Assembly: GCF_003003285.1 (NCBI RefSeq)
Contig: NZ_PVTP01000005.1
Span: 62,001-126,000 of the forward strand
Length of the DNA stretch: 64,000 nt
Source of the DNA: Yoonia maritima
GTDB lineage: Bacteria; Pseudomonadota; Alphaproteobacteria; Rhodobacterales; Rhodobacteraceae
Direction: 5' to 3'
In this document: positions 54,458 through 63,333 of the stretch, in pieces
Numbering within the stretch: the first letter of the stretch is position 1
How the letters are laid out: each line of letters starts with the position of its first letter
Position numbers and translations under genes: made by a program
The notes under the pieces: generated by a model
Told to the model about the DNA's origin: nothing
Seen by the model: only the letters and a program-made list of their open reading frames with translations
Database searches by the model: none

Positions 54458-55393
54458 CTACTGATCCCTTGGGGCGTGGTGCGACAAGTAAGCCAGTCGC
54501 TTCATCTCGCGACGGCCACGCGTTACGGTATCAAGGATAAGTCCATTCATGAACGATAACGTCGCAATTGTCATAATCGCAGAAGCCAAGACCGCGGAAG
54601 GAATCCGCGAGACCAGCCCTGTCGCGATAAACTCTTTAACAACGGGATAGCCAATTACGATGGATAGAAATGCTAACATTGCGGCAATACCAACGAAGAA
54701 AGGGAATGGTCGTTCCTCTTTCACTAGCGAAATAATCACCCGTAAAATGCGTATTCCATCACGAATTGTGTTCAGCTTGCTGTCCGAACCGGGCATCCGA
54801 TCAATATAAACTGTATCATGATCAGCAATTGGCATCCGCAGCTCTAGAGCATGCACGGTTAGTTCAGTTTCTATTTCGAACCCCTGCGACAGGGCAGGAA
54901 AACTCTTGACGAACCGGCGTGAAAAAACACGATAGCCTGTAAGCATGTCTTGAGTACGTCGCCCAAAAATGCTTGCCACCAAACCTGTCAACATCCAGTT
55001 CCCGAGCCGATGCCCGGGGCGGTATGCCTCTTGAATTTCAGTGACACGGCAACCGCTGACCATGTCCAGCGTATCGCGTTTCAATAAAGCAATCATGTCA
55101 GAGGCCGCTGCTGCCTCGTAGGTGTTATCGCCGTCAACCAGCACGTAAACATCCGCGTCAATGTCTGCAAACATACGACGCACAACGTTCCCCTTACCTT
55201 GCTGAGGTTCGGTACGCACAATAGCCCCCGCTTCCTTGGCAACAGCAATTGTATCGTCAGATGAGTTATTGTCATAAACATATATGTCAGCTGTCGGCAG
55301 CGCCTTTTTGAAATCTTGCACAACAAGGCCAATAGGTTTGGCCTCATTGTAGCACGGGATCAAAACAACGATTTTGTCATTGAATTCTGCCAC
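54458..55393 (-). CDS. GT2 family glycosyltransferase, GtrB-like
   Basis: A 311-aa enzyme: GT-A catalytic domain (IVVLIPCYNEAKPIGLVVQD, then VLVDGDNTYEAAAASDM with the metal-binding DGD, then YRVFSRRFVKSFPALS) and two C-terminal transmembrane helices (about residues 230-250 and 265-285). This plan matches GtrB/dolichol-phosphate-mannose synthases, which load a sugar on undecaprenyl phosphate. The start is a GTG. It heads the trio with GtrA and GT-C genes. Confidence 0.87.
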   Translation of the reverse strand: MAEFNDKIVVLIPCYNEAKPIGLVVQDFKKALPTADIYVYDNNSSDDTIAVAKEAGAIVRTEPQQGKGNVVRRMFADIDADVYVLVDGDNTYEAAAASDMIALLKRDTLDMVSGCRVTEIQEAYRPGHRLGNWMLTGLVASIFGRRTQDMLTGYRVFSRRFVKSFPALSQGFEIETELTVHALELRMPIADHDTVYIDRMPGSDSKLNTIRDGIRILRVIISLVKEERPFPFFVGIAAMLAFLSIVIGYPVVKEFIATGLVSRIPSAVLASAIMTIATLSFMNGLILDTVTRGRREMKRLAYLSHHAPRDQ

Positions 55394-55535
55394 GATAGCA
55401 TCCAGTCACATTACCTGATTTAAAGCGCTGTATAGGTGACCATCGGTTTTGTTGATAGACTTAACTGCGTGCATACGAAACGGCGATGCAACGGGTGGTA
55501 TTGCTGCCTCAGTTGTTTTCGCCAATAGTTGGGGC

Positions 55536-56810
55536 ATGAGCGACACACATACTCTAACCCATGCAATTGAAAACCGGCGTGATGACCTGATCGCGTTGAC
55601 ACAAGACTTGATCCGTATTCCAACGCTAAACCCTCCTGGTGAAAACTACCGCGAGATTTGCGAATACCTAAATCGCCGTCTGTTGAACTCTGGGTTCGAG
55701 ACAAAATTGGTGCGTGCGCACGGCACCCCCGGCGACAGCGAAAAATATCCGCGCTGGAATATCGTTGCCCGCCGTGAAGGGGCGCACGCAGGTGATTGCA
55801 TACACTTCAACAGCCACACGGATGTTGTTGAAGTCGGCAACGGTTGGACCGTGGACCCATTTGGCAGTGACCTGATCGACGGTAAGATCTACGGGCGCGG
55901 AGCCTGTGATATGAAGGGCGGGCTGGCGGCATCCATCATCGCTGCAGAAGCGTTTTTAGAAGTGCACCCCGATTTTTCCGGCGCGATTGAAATTTCCGGC
56001 ACGGCGGACGAAGAATCTGGGGGCTATGGTGGTGTCGCTTATCTGGCTGAGCATGGGTTCTTCAAAAACGTGCAACACGTCATCATTCCAGAACCGCTGA
56101 ATAAAGACCGCGTTTGCCTTGGCCATCGCGGCGGCTGGTGGGCTGAGATTGAAACATTCGGCGAAATTGCCCACGGGTCGATGCCTTTCTTGGGCGATTG
56201 CGCGGTGCGCCATATGGGTGCAGTGCTGGGAGAATTCGAAGATAAGCTATTCCCCGCCATGGCCGCCCGCCGCACCGACATGCCGGTCGTTCCCGAAGGG
56301 GCGCGGTCATCGACGATGAACATCAATTCCATCCACGGCGGTCAGGCCGAACAATCCGACGATTTCACCGGCCTACCCGCGCATTGCGTGCCCGATAGCT
56401 GTCGGATCGTGATTGATCGGCGTTTCTTGGTCGAAGAAAGCCTTGATCAAGTACGGGACGAGGTGACTGGCCTGTTAGAGGGCCTCAAATCGACCCGTCA
56501 AAAATTCGACTATTCCCTGACCGAATTAAATAGCGTTCTGCCCAGCATGACAGACCGCGATGCGCCCGTGGTAAAAACCGTCGCCGCGCAGATCGAACAG
56601 GTCTTAGGTAGACCCGCCGAATTCGTGGCCTCGCCCGGCACCTACGACCAAAAACACATCGACCGGATCGGGAAGCTGAAAAACTGCATCGCTTATGGCC
56701 CCGGAATTTTAGAGCTCGCTCACAAACCCGACGAATACATCGGCGTAGATGACATGATCGACAGCGCCAAGGTCATGGCGGGGGCGTTGCGGGAGATTTT
56801 GGTGGGGTGA
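55536..56810 (+). CDS. M20-family peptidase (ArgE/DapE-like deacylase)
   Basis: A 424-aa zinc-dependent hydrolase of the M20 family, related to acetylornithine deacetylase and succinyl-diaminopimelate desuccinylase. Metal and catalytic sites are seen in FNSHTDVVEVGNGWTVDPFG, then GRGACDMKGGLAASI and TADEESGGYGGVAYL, later HRGGWWAEIETFGEIAHGSM. The substrate cannot be told apart from the sequence. The ATG at 55536 is chosen after GGGG; the longer in-frame start at 55449 is unconserved. It is divergent from the glycosyltransferase gene. Confidence 0.88.
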   Translation: MSDTHTLTHAIENRRDDLIALTQDLIRIPTLNPPGENYREICEYLNRRLLNSGFETKLVRAHGTPGDSEKYPRWNIVARREGAHAGDCIHFNSHTDVVEVGNGWTVDPFGSDLIDGKIYGRGACDMKGGLAASIIAAEAFLEVHPDFSGAIEISGTADEESGGYGGVAYLAEHGFFKNVQHVIIPEPLNKDRVCLGHRGGWWAEIETFGEIAHGSMPFLGDCAVRHMGAVLGEFEDKLFPAMAARRTDMPVVPEGARSSTMNINSIHGGQAEQSDDFTGLPAHCVPDSCRIVIDRRFLVEESLDQVRDEVTGLLEGLKSTRQKFDYSLTELNSVLPSMTDRDAPVVKTVAAQIEQVLGRPAEFVASPGTYDQKHIDRIGKLKNCIAYGPGILELAHKPDEYIGVDDMIDSAKVMAGALREILVG

Positions 56811-56848
56811 GTTCCTCAACGCTGAAGGTCAGCTTAGAGCCCAAAGCG

Positions 56849-57283
56849 TTAGAGAATCCCTGTGCCGCACAACCATACTATGAGCCAATCATACTTACGA
56901 ACCGGTCGAGACTTACCGTGAGACGATTCATAATAACCGTCCACTATTTGGTAGCCTTCTTCTTTCGTATCAACAAATAACACTCTGGATACGGATGGGC
57001 CTAAAAATCCTCGAACCTGACCAAGACGGATGCGATTTTCGGGTTTCATAATATCCCGCCGATAGCTGGTAACCCCATCTGTTACTGCAAGCTTCGCATG
57101 TTTTTCAAAACACACGACAAAATCGTCGTGAGAACCTTGGAAATTCAACGATTTTGGAAAAGGAAGGACTGACAGGGCCGTGGTGTGAATCGCCAGTACC
57201 ATCAAAACGAGCAAAAGTAGAAATATACCAACCAATTTGGACAATCTGTCAGCAAACTGCTGCCGCTTTTCCCAAGCTTTCAT
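56849..57283 (-). CDS. Hypothetical single-pass membrane protein
   Basis: A 144-aa protein I do not recognise. A short basic cytoplasmic N-terminus leads to one hydrophobic segment (KLVGIFLLLLVLMVLAI, about residues 15-32), then a soluble outside domain of about 105 residues containing one cysteine. The ATG at 57283 has AAGGA at good spacing and is preferred to an ATG at 57319. It is downstream of panB-panC in the same direction with a 172-base gap, and its codon use looks more AT-rich than its neighbours, so it may be a recent acquisition. Confidence 0.5.
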   Translation of the reverse strand: MKAWEKRQQFADRLSKLVGIFLLLLVLMVLAIHTTALSVLPFPKSLNFQGSHDDFVVCFEKHAKLAVTDGVTSYRRDIMKPENRIRLGQVRGFLGPSVSRVLFVDTKEEGYQIVDGYYESSHGKSRPVRKYDWLIVWLCGTGIL

Positions 57284-57454
57284 CTTTTGAAATCCTTCAA
57301 GAAATAATTCAAATGTCATCAATGATGCTATTATGAGTTTGGGTTGTAGGCCACCAGAGCAAAGGTCTGCATAGTCCCGCACAGTGGGCGTACGTATTTA
57401 CGTATCTAACCGACCGCAATCTTGATTAAGGTCGTTTTCCTTGCATGGTATTGT

Positions 57455-58312
57455 TCAATTCGATGAAGAAACCACCGCAATATTATCAATCAACCGCACA
57501 CCCGCCAGCCACGCCGCCGCAAACAACCGCGCATCGGGTTTGGTCTTATCCAGCAGTGACAAATCCCCACCGTCGCGCAGTTCAAGGTAGTCGATATCGT
57601 TGAACCCTACGGCCAGCAGGCGCGCGCGCGCATCGGCTTCGATGTCTGACATTGCGGCACCTGCCAAAAGCTGATCGCGAAGGTCGTTCATGACCTCTGC
57701 CAGCACGGGCGCGTGAATGCGGGAACGGTCGGATAGCAGCAGGTTGCGCGATGACATTGCCAGCCCGTCTTCTTCGCGGATTGTTGGGCATCCGACGACG
57801 TCTATCGGGATATCCAGATCAGCGGCCAGACGGCGCACGACCTGTAGCTGTTGATAGTCTTTTTCGCCAAAGAACGCTTTGTCAGCGCTGGTTTGCAAAA
57901 ACAGTTTCGGTACCACAGTCGCCACACCATCAAAGTGGCCGGGACGTGTTGCACCACAAAGCATGTCTGTTAGGCCAGACACCGTAACAGTCGTCGCAAA
58001 GCCTTCGGGATAGATTTGATCCGGTGAAGGTACGTAGATCAGGTCAACGCCAATCGATTCCAATTTCCGCGCATCGTCGTTTTCTGTGCGGGGATAGTTT
58101 TCCAGATCGTCGGGGTTGTTGAACTGTTTGGGGTTCACAAAAATCGTGACAATCACTCGGTCACATGCCGCGCGCGCGGCCCGGGCCAGCGACAAATGTC
58201 CCTGATGCAGCGCGCCCATTGTCGGTACAACGCCAATCGTCTCGCCTGCTTTGCGCCAGACAGCCGTCTGCGCGCGCAACCCGGCAAGGGTCCGTTCAAT
58301 CGGTGCGATCAT
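57455..58312 (-). CDS. panC: Pantothenate synthetase
   Basis: A 285-aa enzyme joining pantoate and beta-alanine to make vitamin B5. The nucleotide-binding motif is [20 protein letters not shown], and [19 protein letters not shown] and the [11 protein letters not shown]-terminus are typical. It overlaps panB by 4 bases, giving translational coupling of successive pathway steps. Confidence 0.97.
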   Translation of the reverse strand: MIAPIERTLAGLRAQTAVWRKAGETIGVVPTMGALHQGHLSLARAARAACDRVIVTIFVNPKQFNNPDDLENYPRTENDDARKLESIGVDLIYVPSPDQIYPEGFATTVTVSGLTDMLCGATRPGHFDGVATVVPKLFLQTSADKAFFGEKDYQQLQVVRRLAADLDIPIDVVGCPTIREEDGLAMSSRNLLLSDRSRIHAPVLAEVMNDLRDQLLAGAAMSDIEADARARLLAVGFNDIDYLELRDGGDLSLLDKTKPDARLFAAAWLAGVRLIDNIAVVSSSN

Positions 58313-59136
58313 TTCTTGGGGGCCTCGTCCGCGAAAATATGTTCTTGGGCTGGAAAGGTCCGTGCGCGGACTTCTTCTGCGTAGTTGGCGATCGCTGCTG
58401 CGCCATCGTCGCCCAAATGCGCGTAGCGCTTCACGAACTTCGCTTTAAACGCCGTGAACAGGCCAAGCATGTCGTCAACGACCAAAATTTGGCCATCGCA
58501 ACCCGCGCCTGCGCCAATCCCGATGGTCGGGATCGCAATATCTGCTGTGATCGCATCGGCAAGGTTTGCCGGTACTTTTTCAAGTACAACTGCAAAAGCA
58601 CCTGCCTCGGTTACCGCCCGTGCATCTGCAATCAGCGCGTCGCGATCATCGCCGCGCCCTTGGACCTTGTAACCACCCAAAGTGTTCACGGATTGCGGGG
58701 TCAGGCCGATATGGGCCATGACAGGAATGCCGCGCGAAACAAGGAACGCGATGGTTTCGGCCATCACAACGCCGCCTTCAAGCTTCACTGCGCCTGCGCC
58801 TGTTTCAGACATCAATCGCGCCGCATTCCGAAATGCTTGCTGCGGGCCTTCTTCGTATGAACCGAACGGCATATCCACAACCATCATCGCGCTTTTCAAA
58901 CCGCGTGCAACGGCTTGGCCGTGCATGATCATCATCTCCATCGTCACGCCAAGTGTTGAAGGAAGACCATGAAGGACCATACCCACGCTGTCACCAACCA
59001 GAACGAAATCACAGTGTTCATCCATCATTTCGGCCATCGGGGTCGTGTATGCGGTCAGGCTGACCAGTGGCGCGCCACCTTTTGCAGCACGGATATCATC
59101 CGGCAAAGGGGCTCGTTTTTTCGCAGTCGCGCTCAT
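58309..59136 (-). CDS. panB: 3-methyl-2-oxobutanoate hydroxymethyltransferase
   Basis: A 275-aa TIM-barrel enzyme making ketopantoate with methylene-tetrahydrofolate as one-carbon donor. It has the start [20 protein letters not shown], then [20 protein letters not shown] and GVRLEGG-type segments ([18 protein letters not shown]). The ATG at 59136 gives the family length; the in-frame start at 59166 adds 10 unconserved residues. It overlaps panC. Confidence 0.96.
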   Translation of the reverse strand: MSATAKKRAPLPDDIRAAKGGAPLVSLTAYTTPMAEMMDEHCDFVLVGDSVGMVLHGLPSTLGVTMEMMIMHGQAVARGLKSAMMVVDMPFGSYEEGPQQAFRNAARLMSETGAGAVKLEGGVVMAETIAFLVSRGIPVMAHIGLTPQSVNTLGGYKVQGRGDDRDALIADARAVTEAGAFAVVLEKVPANLADAITADIAIPTIGIGAGAGCDGQILVVDDMLGLFTAFKAKFVKRYAHLGDDGAAAIANYAEEVRARTFPAQEHIFADEAPKK

Positions 59137-59334
59137 CTGGTCCTCCAACCTAACGCCTAGTTGCACGTCAGATAACAGCCGAACGAGCGTGTTTCCAGCG
59201 ACAAGCCTCTAGAATCAGGTAATCTAACCCAACGTTGAAATAATATTTCGCGTCCGATTTAGACGGCAAACTCGAACGTAGCGCTGCAAATTTTGCATCA
59301 TCTTCATTGTTTTAAGAGGCTTAACCGTGCCAGC

Positions 59335-60363
59335 ATGCAAACCATGACATACAGACCCGGACCGAAAAATCTGATCACCGACATAGCGGGATTGCGTGTC
59401 GGTAATGCCCAAGACTCTGATCTAAAGTCAGGCAGCACCGTTTTGGTCGGTGACGTCCCGTTCGTTGCGAGCGTTCATGTAATGGGCGGCGCACCCGGCA
59501 CTAAAGAAACCGATCTGCTGGCACCGGACAAAACCGTGGGTGCGATCGATGCGCTTGTGTTGTCTGGTGGCTCTGCTTTTGGGCTAGATGCCTGTTCTGG
59601 TGTGATGGATGGCCTGCGTGCGATGGGCCGTGGATTTGCTGTCGGCAATATGGCGATCCCGATTGTGCCGGGTGCAATCGTGTTTGACCTGATCAATGGT
59701 GGCAACAAGGATTGGGATGAAAACCCCTATCGTGCCTTGGGTAAAACTGCGCTGCACAACGCGGCCCCAGATTTTGATTTAGGCAGCGTCGGTGCCGGGA
59801 CTGGTGCGCTTGCCGCAATGCAAAAAGGTGGGCTTGGATCCGCATCAATGGTGTTACCCGATGGTACGACCGTTGGTGCGCTGGTTGTCGTTAATTCGCT
59901 TGGCAGTGTGACCACCCCCGGTGATCGGCATTTTTGGGCCGCCCCGTTTGAAATTGACGGTGAATTTGGCGGCATCGGCCCTGATCCAGCCAGCGGGCTG
60001 GTCGCCCCACAAGAAAGCCGCAAAGAAAAGGCGATGGCGTTACAGGCCGCCGAAAACGCGAATACAACAATCGCCATCGTCGCAACGGATGCTCCCCTGA
60101 CCAAAACGCAATGCCACCGCATGGCGGTCACTGCCCACAACGGCATGGCGCGTGCAATCGTTCCGTCGCACACTCCGCTAGATGGGGATTTGGTGTTCGC
60201 TGCAGCGACCGGAGACGGCTCAGGTGTTGATCCGACAGCCATGCGTGAAATCGGTGCCGCAGCGGCTGTTTGCCTAAGTCGCGCAATTTGCCGTGGCGTT
60301 TACGAAGCAACACCTGCAGCCAACGACCTTATTCCGTGCTATCAAAGCCGATCAATCCGGTAA
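59335..60363 (+). CDS. P1-family N-terminal-nucleophile peptidase (DmpA/NylC-like)
   Basis: A 342-aa DmpA-fold hydrolase, self-cleaving between large and small subunits. The predicted cleavage is Asn243-Thr244 (ENANTTIAIVATDAPL), where the new N-terminal threonine is the nucleophile. Other family marks are NLITDIAGLRVGNAQDSDLK, VLSGGSAFGLDACSGVM and SVGAGTGALAAMQKGG. Known members cleave beta-peptides, D-amino acid amides or nylon oligomers; the substrate here is unknown. The stop overlaps the convergent RidA gene by 12 bases. Confidence 0.9.
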   Translation: MQTMTYRPGPKNLITDIAGLRVGNAQDSDLKSGSTVLVGDVPFVASVHVMGGAPGTKETDLLAPDKTVGAIDALVLSGGSAFGLDACSGVMDGLRAMGRGFAVGNMAIPIVPGAIVFDLINGGNKDWDENPYRALGKTALHNAAPDFDLGSVGAGTGALAAMQKGGLGSASMVLPDGTTVGALVVVNSLGSVTTPGDRHFWAAPFEIDGEFGGIGPDPASGLVAPQESRKEKAMALQAAENANTTIAIVATDAPLTKTQCHRMAVTAHNGMARAIVPSHTPLDGDLVFAAATGDGSGVDPTAMREIGAAAAVCLSRAICRGVYEATPAANDLIPCYQSRSIR

Positions 60364-60759
60364 GCGTACGGTTAGCTCTAGTTCAACCTTGAACTCTGGC
60401 GCCGCGAGCGCCGCAACGCCCACACCAGTGATGCATGGCTGTGCACCATCGAAAAGCGCGAGGATCGGTGGAAACACCTGCTCCAAATTTGCCGGGTTCA
60501 GGTCAGTCATAAAGCACCGTAAAATCACGATATCCTGTGGGGATGCACCCAACGCGTCAAGCGCCGCTTTTGCATTATCGGCCGCGATCTGCGTTTGCTC
60601 GATCAAGCCCTCGGGTACAGGTTCACCTGTTGCCCGTGTCGCGACCTGCCCCGAAACATAAGCCATCCTGCCCGGTTCAACGATTGAGATCTGCGAATAC
60701 CCCATCGCGCCTGCATCCGGCATCGTCGGGGGGTTCATACGTGTAATTGTCTGTGTCAT
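60352..60759 (-). CDS. RidA-family enamine/imine deaminase
   Basis: A 135-aa trimer-forming RidA (YjgF) protein that hydrolyses reactive enamines to ketoacids and ammonia. The stretches AYVSGQVATRATGEPVPEGL, then QTQIAADNAKAALDALGASP, PQDIVILRCFMTDL and the C-terminal EFKVELELTVRLPD are typical. The ATG at 60759 is chosen over a GTG at 60771. It is divergent from a TetR gene across an inverted repeat and may be its target. Confidence 0.92.
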   Translation of the reverse strand: MTQTITRMNPPTMPDAGAMGYSQISIVEPGRMAYVSGQVATRATGEPVPEGLIEQTQIAADNAKAALDALGASPQDIVILRCFMTDLNPANLEQVFPPILALFDGAQPCITGVGVAALAAPEFKVELELTVRLPD

Positions 60760-60803
60760 AAGGTCACCCAATGAGAAAAGCTCTTCTTTTGATTCTTAAA
60801 TTA

Positions 60804-60815
60804 CTACATATGTAG
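60804..60815. promoter_or_regulatory. Candidate TetR operator between ridA-like and tetR genes
   Basis: CTACATATGTAG, a perfect 12-base palindrome in the 69-base divergent gap, 14 bases before the TetR start and 45 before the RidA start. Symmetry and position fit an operator for the neighbouring TetR repressor. Confidence 0.5.
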
Positions 60816-60828
60816 AGGATGCAATTCA

Positions 60829-61398
60829 ATGGCGCAAAAAGCCGAACGCAAGACCGCAATCCTGATGGGGGTAATCGGGCTGCTTGCATCACGGGGGCTG
60901 GATGGGATCACGCACCGCGCCGTGGACGAGGCCGCAGGTTTGCCGCAGGGCTCAACAACCTACTACTTTCCGAAAAAGACCGCTCTTTTGCTGGCAGCAG
61001 CCGATCATCTTGCTGATCTACTGGGCAAGGATTGTGATGAACTTCAGGTGGCGTTTTCCGATATCACCGCCCAAAAGGGCATGACCGCAGCGATCGCATA
61101 TGTCGGCGATGAAATGGTTCGCTATGCAGAAGACAGTAAGAATTTATTCCTAGCCCGCATCGAGCTGACGGTCGCGTCATCTCGGCGCGAGGACCTTAGC
61201 GCGGTGGGCGATAAACTGACAGCGGCTGCACGCCGCCCTATCGCGTTTTTCTTACAGCTTGTTTCTGACGGACGCACAGATGTGCCTGTTGATACCTGTG
61301 CGGGGCTCGTTGACGGAATCACGCTCATGTACGTGACCGGCCAGGGGCCCAAGCCCACAACCGATCAGATAAAGGCCGTGTTGAAAGCGCTACTTTGA
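60829..61398 (+). CDS. TetR-family transcriptional regulator
   Basis: A 189-aa repressor. Helix-turn-helix in residues 10-55 (ILMGVIGLLASRGLDGITHR, then AVDEAAGLPQGSTTYYFPKK), with the family's QGSTTYYF recognition helix and a helical ligand-binding C-domain. GAGGATGCAATTCA precedes the ATG. It is divergent from ridA-like and converges on the ABC substrate-binding gene; regulation of either is inferred. Confidence 0.92.
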   Translation: MAQKAERKTAILMGVIGLLASRGLDGITHRAVDEAAGLPQGSTTYYFPKKTALLLAAADHLADLLGKDCDELQVAFSDITAQKGMTAAIAYVGDEMVRYAEDSKNLFLARIELTVASSRREDLSAVGDKLTAAARRPIAFFLQLVSDGRTDVPVDTCAGLVDGITLMYVTGQGPKPTTDQIKAVLKALL

Positions 61399-61403
61399 AA
61401 ACA

Positions 61404-61432
61404 AATAAGCGACGGGCGCGCCGCCGCTTATT
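61404..61432 (-). terminator. Hairpin between tetR and the ABC transporter operon
   Basis: AATAAGCG, thirteen bases holding GGCGCGCC, then CGCTTATT: an 8-bp stem, extendable inside. It lies between two convergent genes. On the minus strand TTGTTTTC follows, so it most likely ends the ABC operon; it could also serve tetR. Confidence 0.6.
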
Positions 61433-61452
61433 CTTAGCATAGATGACGCTGT

Positions 61453-62436
61453 TTAATTCAGCGCAGCGTCCGTAATGACGCTTGTCCATGCGCCTTCTGG
61501 TGCAGCAGAGATCACAGGATCAGAACCGCCAGCCAGCAGCGTATCGACCGTGCGCTGGTAATCAGCAGGATCAAGTGCGCCATTGGAACCAGCTGTCAGC
61601 TTAGCGATCTCGCCCATCATGCGAACCTGTGCTGCCTCGGTTTGCGCACCGGTTTCGTCGTTATCCAAAACGATCCCAGCCGCATCTTCGGCATTCTCTT
61701 CGGCCCATTTCCAGCCCTTCATAGAGGCGCGGACAAAGCGGGTCATCTTGTCGACAAAGGCAGGATCTTCGAGGTTATCTTCCAGCACATACATGCCGTC
61801 TTCTAGGGTCGCGACGCCTTGGTCTTCGTATAGGAATGTGACCAGTTCATCAGGTGAAACGCCCGCATCCAAGACCTGACCATATTCGTTGTAGGTCATC
61901 GTCGAAATGCAATCCGCCTGACGCTGCAACAGTGGATCAACGTTAAAGCCCTGCTTTAGAACGGTCACGCCTTCCTCGCCACCGTCAGTTGGAATGCCCG
62001 CTTGGGACATCCATGACAGGAACGGATATTCGTTGCCAAAGAACCAGACGCCAATGGTTTTGCCGCGGAAATCTTCGACACTTTCAATACCGGTATCTTT
62101 CCAGCAGGTCAGCATCAGTCCCGATGTTTTGAACGGCTGCGCGATGTTCACAACAGGCAGACCTTTTTCACGCGCGGACAATGCGGACGGCATCCAGTTC
62201 AGCATGACGTCAGCGCCACCACCAGCAAGCACCTGCGGCGGTGCGATGTCAGGGCCACCTGGCAAGATCGTCACGTCCAGCCCTTCTTCCTCATAAAACC
62301 CTTGGTCGAGCGCCACATAATAGCCCGCGAATTGGGCTTGCGTGACCCACTGCAACTGCAGTGTTACTTCGTCGTCGGCAGATGCTGCATTGCCTAAACC
62401 CGCGGCAAGAGCTGCCGCCATCATCAGTTTCTTCAT
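61453..62436 (-). CDS. ABC transporter substrate-binding protein, NMT1/THI5-like
   Basis: A 327-aa periplasmic protein with a signal peptide (cleaved near GNAASA) and the NMT1/THI5-like fold (VTLQLQWVTQAQFAGYYVAL, then DQGFYEEEGLDVTILPGGPD, and later VEDFRGKTIGVWFFGNEYPF). This fold binds taurine, nitrate, thiamine pyrimidine precursors or riboflavin, so the ligand is not fixed. GGAGG precedes the ATG at 62436. It follows two permease genes in the same direction. Confidence 0.87.
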   Translation of the reverse strand: MKKLMMAAALAAGLGNAASADDEVTLQLQWVTQAQFAGYYVALDQGFYEEEGLDVTILPGGPDIAPPQVLAGGGADVMLNWMPSALSAREKGLPVVNIAQPFKTSGLMLTCWKDTGIESVEDFRGKTIGVWFFGNEYPFLSWMSQAGIPTDGGEEGVTVLKQGFNVDPLLQRQADCISTMTYNEYGQVLDAGVSPDELVTFLYEDQGVATLEDGMYVLEDNLEDPAFVDKMTRFVRASMKGWKWAEENAEDAAGIVLDNDETGAQTEAAQVRMMGEIAKLTAGSNGALDPADYQRTVDTLLAGGSDPVISAAPEGAWTSVITDAALN

Positions 62437-62458
62437 TTTGACCTCCAAGTCAGATTAG

Positions 62459-62476
62459 AGCCCTCTTTTCGGGGCT
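62459..62476 (-). repeat. Short hairpin between permease and substrate-binding genes
   Basis: AGCCC, eight bases (TCTTTTCG), GGGCT: a 5-bp stem in the 39-base gap between the two genes. Such elements often stabilise the mRNA of the substrate-binding protein so it is made in excess over the permease. Confidence 0.3.
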
Positions 62477-63333
62477 TAAAGTTGTTTTCTTTGCGAAGGG
62501 TGCCAAAATGTGACCCGCCCTTCGATCCATGCCATCAGCCCGTAAAGCGTGCTTCCGGCGATTGCTGCCACCACAATTTCAGCCCAGACCATATCCAGCG
62601 CAAGCTGCCCGACGCTGGTAGATATGCGAAAGCCCATCCCAACCGTCGGAGAGCCGAAAAATTCAGCAACAATAGCCCCGATAAGCGCAAGAGTTGTCGC
62701 AATCTTTAGCCCGTTGAAAATGAATGGCATCGCAGCTGGCAAACGCAATTTAAACAGCGACGGCCAGTATCCGGCACCATAAGTCCGCATCAAATCACGC
62801 TGCATCGCGGTCGTGTCTCGCAACCCGGCAACCGTGTTCACAAGGATCGGGAAAAACACCATGACCCCAACAACAGCCGCTTTGGATTCCCAGCCGCTAC
62901 CAAGCCATTTAACAAAGATTGGCGCGGTCCCGACGATTGGCAGCGCCGCCATAAATCCACCAACCGGCAAGATACCACGCGTCAGAAAATCTGAACGATC
63001 AGCAAGGATGGCAACAGCAAACGCAGCAACAGCACCAAAGAAGTATCCGGTCATCGCGCCTTTGATAATGGTCTGCTCAAAATCAGCCCAAAGGCGCGGT
63101 AGCTCGCTTACAAACCGCACACCAATCGCCGATGGCGGCGGTAGGATCACCGCATTCACCTCCAACATGCGAACTAGCCATTCCCACATTAGCAAAAGGG
63201 TCAATCCGAATATGATAGGCACAAGCAGGCCTACCAAGCGGGCGTCAGACTTTGGCCCATTTGCCAGCCGCGTGTTAATAAACCACCCAACAGCCCAAAT
63301 GGCCAAGGCCCCGATGATTGCGACCCAAGTCAT
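62476..63333 (-). CDS. ABC transporter permease (first of two)
   Basis: A 285-aa protein with about seven to eight transmembrane helices and the BPD-type permease loop (RTYGAGYWPSLFKLRLPAAM, the EAA-like motif). It has an N-terminal extension of two membrane segments compared with the second permease. Together the pair form the channel of the THI5/NMT1-like importer. It overlaps the second permease by 4 bases. Confidence 0.88.
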   Translation of the reverse strand: MTWVAIIGALAIWAVGWFINTRLANGPKSDARLVGLLVPIIFGLTLLLMWEWLVRMLEVNAVILPPPSAIGVRFVSELPRLWADFEQTIIKGAMTGYFFGAVAAFAVAILADRSDFLTRGILPVGGFMAALPIVGTAPIFVKWLGSGWESKAAVVGVMVFFPILVNTVAGLRDTTAMQRDLMRTYGAGYWPSLFKLRLPAAMPFIFNGLKIATTLALIGAIVAEFFGSPTVGMGFRISTSVGQLALDMVWAEIVVAAIAGSTLYGLMAWIEGRVTFWHPSQRKQL

